A DNA stretch of 18,256 nt. Source: Verrucomicrobiota bacterium (lineage in GTDB: Bacteria; Verrucomicrobiota; Verrucomicrobiia; Opitutales; Opitutaceae). Every line of letters begins with the position of its first letter. Position 1 is the first letter of the stretch. This document shows, piece by piece, positions 1-5,299 of the stretch. A program made the translations under genes and the position numbers. The stretch is from NCBI GenBank assembly GCA_003694825.1, contig RFJS01000144.1, forward strand, positions 1 through 18,256. Reading direction: 5' to 3'. Below the pieces are notes generated by a model. That model ran no database searches and was not told the DNA's origin. It worked only from the letters and a program-made list of their open reading frames with translations.

Positions 1-91
1 CCCAATCGGAGAGCGCTTCTTCGACCTTTTCGGCCGTAATCACCGCCGCTCCGACACTTGCCAACATCGCTTTCTTGATTGCCTCGATCAT
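1..91 (-). CDS. phasin-like protein, N-terminal fragment
   Basis: The first 30 codons of a minus-strand gene run off the left edge of the window. The protein begins MIEAIKKAMLASVGAAVITA and continues with EKVEEALSDW. This pattern (short amphipathic start, GAAVIT, then EKVEEAL) is typical of phasin-like proteins (PHA-granule-associated, small helical coiled-coil proteins) as I remember them from Verrucomicrobiota and Proteobacteria. Phasins coat polyhydroxyalkanoate granules in the cytoplasm, but many small relatives have no proven link to granules. The ATG at 91 is the natural start because the family motif begins at once; no clear Shine-Dalgarno sequence precedes it. The rest of the protein is outside the window, so length and the usual downstream helices cannot be checked. 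Confidence 0.6.
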   Translation of the reverse strand, partial: MIEAIKKAMLASVGAAVITAEKVEEALSDW

Positions 92-142
92 AGCGCCGGA
101 ATGCTACCGCGGAACCGCCGCTTCGGCAAACGGAAACACCTT

Positions 143-162
143 GTTTTCAAGCGTTTGAAAAC
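143..162. promoter_or_regulatory. perfect 20-bp inverted repeat, candidate operator
   Basis: GTTTTCAAGCGTTTGAAAAC is an 8-bp arm, a GCGT centre and the exact reverse complement of the arm. It lies in the 172-bp space between the phasin-like gene and the small plus-strand gene, and is AT-rich against a GC-rich background. A TTGACG hexamer (168-173) that could act as a -35 box follows on the plus strand, but I see no convincing -10 box. An operator for a dimeric repressor is the likeliest reading. No T-run follows, so a terminator is unlikely. Confidence 0.45.
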
Positions 163-263
163 CTCGCTTGACGCCCCCTCCGCCGGCGCTCTTTTTTCCC
201 GCTTCCGCGTGTTTCGTTGTCGGCGCCGAGGCTCGGCCCTGATGGCGGATCCTCGTTCTGACA

Positions 264-521
264 ATGAAACACAAGGAACCGTTCTTCCTCACCAGCCTTC
301 CCGGATCGCTCGGCGGCCCGGTGCTCTTCTTCGGCCACGGCCTCAATGAGGAACAGCCGCAGGTGGAGCACGATCCCGAGCCCCGCATCGAACCGGGTGA
401 GGTCTTGAACGCCACAAAAGCCGCGTTTCGCAGCGTCGGCCGGCAGCTCTCCAGGCTGCGGGACTCGCTCCGAAACGCCCGGCGGCCGCAGCGGCCACGC
501 CGCGTCGGCGCCGGAATCTGA
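264..521 (+). CDS. small hypothetical protein (85 aa)
   Basis: I do not recognise this protein. It starts MKHKEPFFLTSLPGSLGGPV, has an acidic stretch in the middle (EEQPQVEHDPEPRIEPGE, about residues 28-46) and ends in a basic arginine-rich helix-like segment with SVGRQLSRLRDSLR near residues 55-68. Codons mostly end in G or C, as in the neighbouring real genes, and opposite-strand frames here give low-complexity Arg/Gly/Ala sequence. The open frame is followed within about 20 bases by a strong hairpin (543-574), which supports a transcribed unit. Against it, the only Shine-Dalgarno-like sequence (GGCGGA, 244-249) is about 14 bases from the ATG. No signal peptide or membrane segment is evident. 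It is probably a real small gene, but this is not certain. Confidence 0.5.
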   Translation: MKHKEPFFLTSLPGSLGGPVLFFGHGLNEEQPQVEHDPEPRIEPGEVLNATKAAFRSVGRQLSRLRDSLRNARRPQRPRRVGAGI

Positions 522-542
522 ATACAGACGAAGAAAACCAAA

Positions 543-580
543 CACGGGCCGGAAGCATCGCTCTCCGGCCCGTGCCATTT
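543..580. terminator. bidirectional rho-independent-type terminator
   Basis: CACGGGCCGGA (543-553) and TCCGGCCCGTG (564-574) form a perfect 11-bp stem with a 10-base loop. On the minus strand the stem is followed by TTTGGTTTTCTT, a good U-rich tail for transcripts leaving the aldolase gene (stop at 707). On the plus strand it is followed by CCATTT, a weaker tail for the small gene ending at 521. It sits between two convergent genes. Confidence 0.75.
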
Positions 581-706
581 CCCGATCACCCGGGGCGGAC
601 ACACCCCGCGCGGGAAGTCGTCCGATCCATCCCACCCACTGCGGGGTCGCGACCAAACGGCGAGGACCGCCGCCGGTGTCACCGCCTCCCCCACCAGGAC
701 GCACCC

Positions 707-1498
707 TCAGGGTCGTCGCTCCTCACGCATCAGCGGCCCCGCCTCGGCCACGATCGACCGAAGCCCGTGAAAGAGCACGCCGGCATCGGCACCGATGGTG
801 ATCAAGGAAAACCCCTCGTCGCGATGCAGGGTCGTGCGGGACGCATCCAGTTGAAGAATACCCGCGGCCTTGCCGTGCCGGCGGGCCGCAGCAGCGACCG
901 CCTGGCGCGCCGCCACGAAATCCGGGTGATCCTGATTGCCGAGACACCCGAGATTGGCCGTCAGGTCGACCGGCCCGACGAACAGCGCATCCACACCATC
1001 CACGGCGGCAATCGCAGCGACGTCCGCCACCGCCTCGGGCGTCTCGATCTGCACGATCAAGGCACAAGCGTCATCATCGCCATAATACAGCTTGTCGAAG
1101 TGCGCACCAAAACCGGTCGAACGGCTGATCTTCGCAATCCCGCGATTTCCCCGCGGCGGAAAACGCACGGCCCGCACCGCCGCCTGCGCCTCGGCGGCGG
1201 AATTGACCATCGGGATCATCACCGCAGCAGGCCCGAGATCGAGGGCGCGCTTGAGGCGCACCGGATCGTTCCACGCCACACGCACGCAAGCGGGCACCCC
1301 GGCGGCTCCACATGCCCAGAGCTGGTGCAGAAGCGTCTCTTCGCCACCAGGGCCATGCTCATGATCGAGCAGCAGCCAGTCAAAGCCCGCATGTCCGGCG
1401 ATCTCGGCGGCAAGGGCGCTGCCCAGATTGATGAAAGACCCGAGGAGCGGCTCGCGGGCGAGCACCCGGCTACGAAACGATCTCGTATCCGATTTCAC
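707..1498 (-). CDS. HpcH/HpaI family aldolase (GarL/RhmA-like)
   Basis: This is a class II (metal-dependent) pyruvate aldolase of the HpcH/HpaI family, 263 aa, the usual length. The family cleaves 4-hydroxy-2-keto acids to pyruvate plus an aldehyde in the cytoplasm. Recognisable blocks are LLLDHEHG (residues 42-49), VRVAWNDP (72-79), IPMVNSAAEA (95-104), VRFPPRGNRG (111-120), IVQIETPEA (148-156) and LFVGPVDLTANLG (172-184). His48, Arg73, Glu152 and Asp178 align with the catalytic base, substrate arginine and two metal ligands known in HpaI. The start is a GTG whose last two bases overlap the TGA of the upstream dehydrogenase gene (GTGA overlap), with GAAGG six bases upstream, so the two genes are translated together. 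With that partner, a 5-keto-4-deoxyglucarate aldolase role (giving tartronate semialdehyde) fits best; 2-keto-3-deoxyrhamnonate or hydroxyheptenedioate aldolase activity is not excluded. Confidence 0.9.
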   Translation of the reverse strand: MKSDTRSFRSRVLAREPLLGSFINLGSALAAEIAGHAGFDWLLLDHEHGPGGEETLLHQLWACGAAGVPACVRVAWNDPVRLKRALDLGPAAVMIPMVNSAAEAQAAVRAVRFPPRGNRGIAKISRSTGFGAHFDKLYYGDDDACALIVQIETPEAVADVAAIAAVDGVDALFVGPVDLTANLGCLGNQDHPDFVAARQAVAAAARRHGKAAGILQLDASRTTLHRDEGFSLITIGADAGVLFHGLRSIVAEAGPLMREERRP

Positions 1499-2373
1499 GA
1501 TTCGCCTTCAGAGTAGAGCAGGTAGAGCGCCTGGGTGCCGAGCTCTTCGCCGAAGCGCGATCCGGTCTTTTCATAAAGCTCGGCGGCGAGCCGGGTCATC
1601 GGCAGATCGAGCCCGGCCTCCCGCGCCGCCTCCAGCGCAATGCCGAGGTCTTTGCGGAAGTGCTTGATCATGAAACCGGGTTGGAAATCGCCCCGCAACA
1701 CGCGTGGGGCGAGGTTGGAGAGCGACCAGCTGCCCGCCGCTCCCGAGGCGATGCTGTCGAGCACCCGCTGTTGATCCAGGCCATTGGCCCGGGCATAGAC
1801 GAGGGCCTCGCACACGCCGAGCATGCTCGCCGCCACCGCGATCTGATTGCACATCTTCGTGTGCTGCCCGGCACCGGGCCCACCCTGGTAGACGATGTTT
1901 TTGCCCATCACCTCGAAGATGGGTCGCACTTTTTCGAAGGCATCGCGCTCTCCGCCCACCATGATCGACAACCGCGCCTCGCGCGCGCCGACATCGCCGC
2001 CGGAGACGGGCGCATCCAGCACGGGCACCCGGCGCTCTGCCCCGGCGGCGGCGATTTCTTTCGCGAGCACCGGGCTCGAGGTGGTCATGTCGATGCAGAC
2101 GGTTCCCGGCGCCGCCGCGGAGAGAACGCCATGTTCACCAAGATAGACGTCCCTCACGTCCCGGGGATAGCCGACGATGGTGATGACGACACCCGCCCCG
2201 CGGGCCGCCTCCGCCGGCGTCTCACACCAGCGGGCTCCGGCCGCGACGAGTTCGTCCGCCTTCGCCCGGGTGCGGTTGTAGACCTGAAGGACGTAGCCAG
2301 CCTTCATGAGGTTGGCCGCCATGCTGCGCCCCATGATGCCGAGGCCGATAAAACCGATCGTGTCTTTTTTCAT
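1495..2373 (-). CDS. tartronate semialdehyde reductase-like beta-hydroxyacid dehydrogenase
   Basis: This 292-aa NAD(P)-dependent dehydrogenase of the 3-hydroxyisobutyrate/6-phosphogluconate dehydrogenase superfamily matches GarR-type enzymes in length. It shows the Rossmann motif IGFIGLGIMGRSMAANL (from residue 6), NRT at 33-35 after the second strand (often seen in NADP-preferring members), the substrate loop DAPVSGG (120-126), and GPGAGQHTKMCNQ (165-177) with the catalytic Lys173. KHFRKDLGIA (237-246) supplies the conserved Lys241/Asp242. The ATG at 2373 is chosen because the nucleotide-binding motif follows at once; the longer open frame upstream is non-homologous. It overlaps the aldolase gene by three bases. 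Known GarL/GarR chemistry (aldol cleavage to tartronate semialdehyde, then reduction to glycerate) suggests a glucarate/galactarate branch, though 3-hydroxyisobutyrate dehydrogenase or a related activity cannot be excluded. Confidence 0.88.
   Translation of the reverse strand: MKKDTIGFIGLGIMGRSMAANLMKAGYVLQVYNRTRAKADELVAAGARWCETPAEAARGAGVVITIVGYPRDVRDVYLGEHGVLSAAAPGTVCIDMTTSSPVLAKEIAAAGAERRVPVLDAPVSGGDVGAREARLSIMVGGERDAFEKVRPIFEVMGKNIVYQGGPGAGQHTKMCNQIAVAASMLGVCEALVYARANGLDQQRVLDSIASGAAGSWSLSNLAPRVLRGDFQPGFMIKHFRKDLGIALEAAREAGLDLPMTRLAAELYEKTGSRFGEELGTQALYLLYSEGES
1505..1509 (-). promoter_or_regulatory. ribosome binding site of the aldolase gene
   Basis: GAAGG on the minus strand lies six bases before the GTG at 1498, inside the end of the preceding gene. 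It fixes the GTG as the start and is one of the few clear Shine-Dalgarno sequences in the window. Confidence 0.6.
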
Positions 2374-2385
2374 AATCCGATCTTT

Positions 2386-2401
2386 CGAGGTAACGAGGTA
2401 A
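2386..2401. repeat. 8-bp tandem direct repeat upstream of the dehydrogenase
   Basis: CGAGGTAA occurs twice in immediate succession, ending 12 bases before the ATG at 2373. On the minus-strand message it reads TTACCTCG twice, so it is not a Shine-Dalgarno sequence. It could be a direct-repeat binding site or chance. Confidence 0.3.
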
Positions 2402-2584
2402 GTAAGCCGGGTTGTCCTGCCGCGGTGAAGCCTACGCCGCGGCCTCCCGGTATTCCAAGCGGCGAATGCCGCCGCGCCTTCCGTGCCGGAACCCGCTTCC
2501 GCCAACCGGTGTCTCCCGGCCTCGCCGGGCTCGACACCCCCGAAAAACCGGACAACCCTCACCGTATCCATCACACCCGTATCC

Positions 2585-3688
2585 ATGACGACCCGCGTCC
2601 CGACTTCGCTTTCCCTGAGGGCCATGCAGCTGATGATCCTCGCCTCACTCCTCGCAGCCACAGTTCACACTCGGGGCGCGACAGCGCCCACCCCGGCCGA
2701 AACACCGCCGCCCGCGGCACCGCAGGAGACGGGCGCCGGCGAAGCCGTCCCGGCGCCGCAGGCGGAGCAAACACCCGCCGTCCCCGAAGAACGCCGCGCC
2801 CTGATCGACTCCATGCAATCCGGCATCGAAGGGGGGATCGAAACAACGGCACGGTTTTTCGACAGCTTTTTCGGGGGGCGGCGCTACGCCGACTCCGGCC
2901 AATCCTACGGACGCGTCATCAGCGATCTCTACTGGCAGAACCGCGAGGGCTTCGATCCGCACCTCCGGCTGCGCGCCCGCTACAACCTCCCCGGATTGAG
3001 CAACCGGGTGAACGCCATCCTCGGGCGAGGCGACACCGACCAGTTGCTCAACGATTACGAGTCCGACTTCACTGACCTGTTTCCCACCGGCCGCGACGAA
3101 GCGTGGCTCGCGGGATTCGGTTACGCGCCGCCGTGGTCGGCCTCGCGCCGTGTCAGCCTCGGGGGCGGACTGCGCTTCTCCGGCGGCGTCCATCCGTATG
3201 TCCGTGCGACCTACACCTTCCGCCAGGAACTCGGCGAGCGCACGATCATGACACTGCGCCCGACCGGCTTCTGGCGCAACGACGAAGGCTTCGGCTGGTC
3301 CGTGAACCTCGACGTCGAACACAAGCTTTCCCCACGGGCCATGCTTCGCTTCTCCGGCTGGGCCGAAGAGGCCGAGTTGTCACCCGGCATCCGCAACGAA
3401 GTCTACCTCACCTACTACCAGCAACTCTCTCCATCGAAGGGTTTCTCGGTCCTCGTCGGCATGAATGGCGAAACCGAGGGCACCCCTCCGATCTACGACT
3501 ACGGAGGACGCATCACCTACCGGCAGCGCGTCTGGCGCGACTGGTTGTATGTAAAACTTCACGTCGGCGTCTCCTGGCTGCGCAAGACGCTCGAAAAGGA
3601 CCGGCACGTCGATCCGGTCCTCGGCTTCGGGTTTGACCTGATCTACGGCACGCAGCCGTCAAAGACCACCCGCCCGCCTCAGGAGTAG
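2585..3688 (+). CDS. predicted outer-membrane beta-barrel protein, unnamed family
   Basis: This 367-aa protein has a likely signal peptide (hydrophobic stretch about residues 14-27), then a Pro/Ala/Glu-rich linker (about 33-68), a short helical segment, and FFDSFFGGRRYAD (91-103). The C-terminal half alternates polar and hydrophobic residues with many aromatics (for example SLGGGLRFSGGVHPYVRATY and the stretch ending VLGFGFDLIYG), as expected for beta-barrel strands. The FDSFFGG...LRLRARYNLPGL pattern resembles, from memory, an uncharacterised family in Gammaproteobacteria with a similar DSWFG element. I know no function for it. The ATG at 2585 keeps a basic n-region before the hydrophobic core; ATG 2624 or 2633 are alternatives and none has a well-spaced Shine-Dalgarno. 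It diverges from the dehydrogenase gene, and its stop overlaps the end of the convergent sulfite-oxidase-fold gene by 10 bases. Confidence 0.75.
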   Translation: MTTRVPTSLSLRAMQLMILASLLAATVHTRGATAPTPAETPPPAAPQETGAGEAVPAPQAEQTPAVPEERRALIDSMQSGIEGGIETTARFFDSFFGGRRYADSGQSYGRVISDLYWQNREGFDPHLRLRARYNLPGLSNRVNAILGRGDTDQLLNDYESDFTDLFPTGRDEAWLAGFGYAPPWSASRRVSLGGGLRFSGGVHPYVRATYTFRQELGERTIMTLRPTGFWRNDEGFGWSVNLDVEHKLSPRAMLRFSGWAEEAELSPGIRNEVYLTYYQQLSPSKGFSVLVGMNGETEGTPPIYDYGGRITYRQRVWRDWLYVKLHVGVSWLRKTLEKDRHVDPVLGFGFDLIYGTQPSKTTRPPQE

Positions 3689-4320
3689 CGCTCCTCCTTC
3701 CACGGGTCCGCGGAATTTGAATACCCGCGCACCTCCCAGTAGCCGAGGCGGTCCTGCTCGAGGAAGTGGATGCCCCGCACAAACTTCGCGCCCTTCCACG
3801 CATACAGCTTGGGAATGATCACCCGCGCCGGCCCGCCGTGTTCTCTCGGCAGCGGCTCGCCCTCGAAGCGCGTGGCCACGAGGACGTCGTCATCCAGACA
3901 TTTTTCCAGAGGCGCATTCGTCGAATACCCATCATAGGCCGTGAAGTAGACGAACTTTGCCGAAGGTTTCGGCCGGACCAGTTCGCACAATGTCCGGAAC
4001 GCCACACCACCCCAGCGGCAGTCGAACTTGCTCCACGTGGTCACGCAGTGAAAATCGCTCACATCCTCGATCTGCGGCAGGGCGTTGAATGCCTCCCAGG
4101 AGAATTTCACCGGATTCTCCACCGCCCCGTCGATCTCCAGTTGCCACGCCTCCAGCGGGATCTCCGGCTGGACGCCAAGATCGAGCACCGGGAAACCCGT
4201 GGTGATCCGCTGGCCCGGCGGCAACCGATCGCGTGACGCCGTTTCCCGGGCGCGAAAGCCGGCGGCCTTCTGCTTCGCCGCCCAACGCTCCTTGGCAGAG
4301 GTAGAATCCGTGTTCGACAT
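3679..4320 (-). CDS. sulfite oxidase-like molybdopterin-dependent oxidoreductase
   Basis: This 213-aa protein consists essentially of one oxidoreductase molybdopterin-binding domain (sulfite oxidase fold). Key elements are FHCVTTWSKFDCRWGGV (90-106), in which Cys92 is the expected molybdenum ligand and TTWS is family-typical, then TAYDGYSTNAPLE (127-139) and EHGGPARVIIPKLYAWKGAKF (from residue 160), which matches the HGGP...P..Y.WK block of the family. No signal peptide or twin-arginine motif is visible, so it is probably cytoplasmic, unlike MsrP (YedY). There is no heme domain or C-terminal dimerisation domain. The ATG at 4320 begins a normal short N-terminus; the longer frame adds only basic, unrelated residues. 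Substrate and electron acceptor cannot be read from the sequence; small proteins of this class are usually annotated only as sulfite oxidase-like. No molybdenum cofactor genes are nearby. Confidence 0.88.
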   Translation of the reverse strand: MSNTDSTSAKERWAAKQKAAGFRARETASRDRLPPGQRITTGFPVLDLGVQPEIPLEAWQLEIDGAVENPVKFSWEAFNALPQIEDVSDFHCVTTWSKFDCRWGGVAFRTLCELVRPKPSAKFVYFTAYDGYSTNAPLEKCLDDDVLVATRFEGEPLPREHGGPARVIIPKLYAWKGAKFVRGIHFLEQDRLGYWEVRGYSNSADPWKEERYS

Positions 4321-4558
4321 GGCGGCGCACGCTACCCCACCCCGCCGCGAACGCAAGCGGCGACACGCGCTTCATCCATGCCCCGGTCCAGCCGCCCCGG
4401 CGTGTTTGTTCCGGACTCGCCCCCCCCGCCTGCATCGATCGCATCCGGCACGCCGGAGGGCACGGGAAAACTGACGAGCCGATCCACCGCCAGGCGAGGG
4501 TGCAGCATCGGGTGGCCGCGGCACGTGCCTGTCGCAGCCGGGCCCCGGGAGGCCGCGC

Positions 4559-5155
4559 CTACTCCCCGGCCACGGCCTCCTCGACCAGCTCGCGAATCGG
4601 CCCGGGCAAATCGAGCCTGAGGGCCGCCTCCCGGGCAGCCGGGCTCATTTTGCGCCAGGTCTTGCGCAGGATATCGACAAACTTCTCACGCGGATAGTCG
4701 GTGTGCTGAGCCGCGAAGTCCGAAATCTCGTTCTCGAGAAACACCAGACAGGCGGCATCTTCCAGCGCCTGGGTGCCGGGATTGGTTTTCAACCCCTTCT
4801 TCGCCACCCAGGTGGCGACGCTTCCCGCCTCGGCCTCGGAAAAACCGGCCTGCCGCAGCAGCTCCCGCGCCCGCTCGGCCTGCCGCTGGTAGAGCGATCG
4901 CCGCCAATTCAGGTAGCCGGTCCGGCCCTCGGGAAAACTCGCGCGCGGCACCGCCCACCGCTCGAGATGCTGGCAGCGCGCCGCCAGCCGCAGCAAAGCG
5001 TCCGCCTCCGGCACCAGCCGGCACACCCACGCCTCCACCCGATCGGCGTAGACCAGCTCCGCCGGACGTCCGTCACCGCTCTTCCTCGGATCCGCGGCAT
5101 GCACCGCGTCGATCAACTCACGGGCCTTCTCGAATCGCTTCGCGTCACTTTCCAC
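4559..5155 (-). CDS. DUF4202 family protein
   Basis: This 198-aa protein matches, from memory, the DUF4202 family across its length: FEKARELIDAVHAADPRK near the N-terminus, LVYADRVEAWVCRL (34-47), LRLAARCQHLERWAVPRASF (55-74), the R.GYL.WR..LY block (78-89), then LEDAACLVFLENEISDFA (131-148) and FVDILRKTWRKMSPAAREAAL (from residue 159). It is all-helical in appearance, soluble and cytoplasmic. The His63 and Glu132-Asp133 positions recall a metal-binding helical fold such as HD domains, but that is my inference. The function is unknown. The start is a GTG chosen because the family homology begins there; GTG at 5179 is an alternative and neither has a clear Shine-Dalgarno. The frame stays open far upstream through the antisense of the M16 gene, which is a high-GC artefact. 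Confidence 0.85.
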   Translation of the reverse strand: MESDAKRFEKARELIDAVHAADPRKSGDGRPAELVYADRVEAWVCRLVPEADALLRLAARCQHLERWAVPRASFPEGRTGYLNWRRSLYQRQAERARELLRQAGFSEAEAGSVATWVAKKGLKTNPGTQALEDAACLVFLENEISDFAAQHTDYPREKFVDILRKTWRKMSPAAREAALRLDLPGPIRELVEEAVAGE

Positions 5156-5299
5156 GCCGCGACGTTGAAGTGAAGCCACCGGATCTGGCAAGCACGTCAC
5201 CCGGCGGCCGGAAGGGCCTGATTCCGGCAGATTCGGTTGAACTGACAGCCCGCCGGAGCAACGTTTCCCGCTGCAGGCTGTCTCATCGTCTTTCCATCC

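Noticed and set aside
572..1516. 314-codon plus-strand frame opposite the aldolase
   Set aside because: The minus strand shows an intact aldolase with all catalytic residues; the plus frame is Arg/His/Pro-rich shadow.
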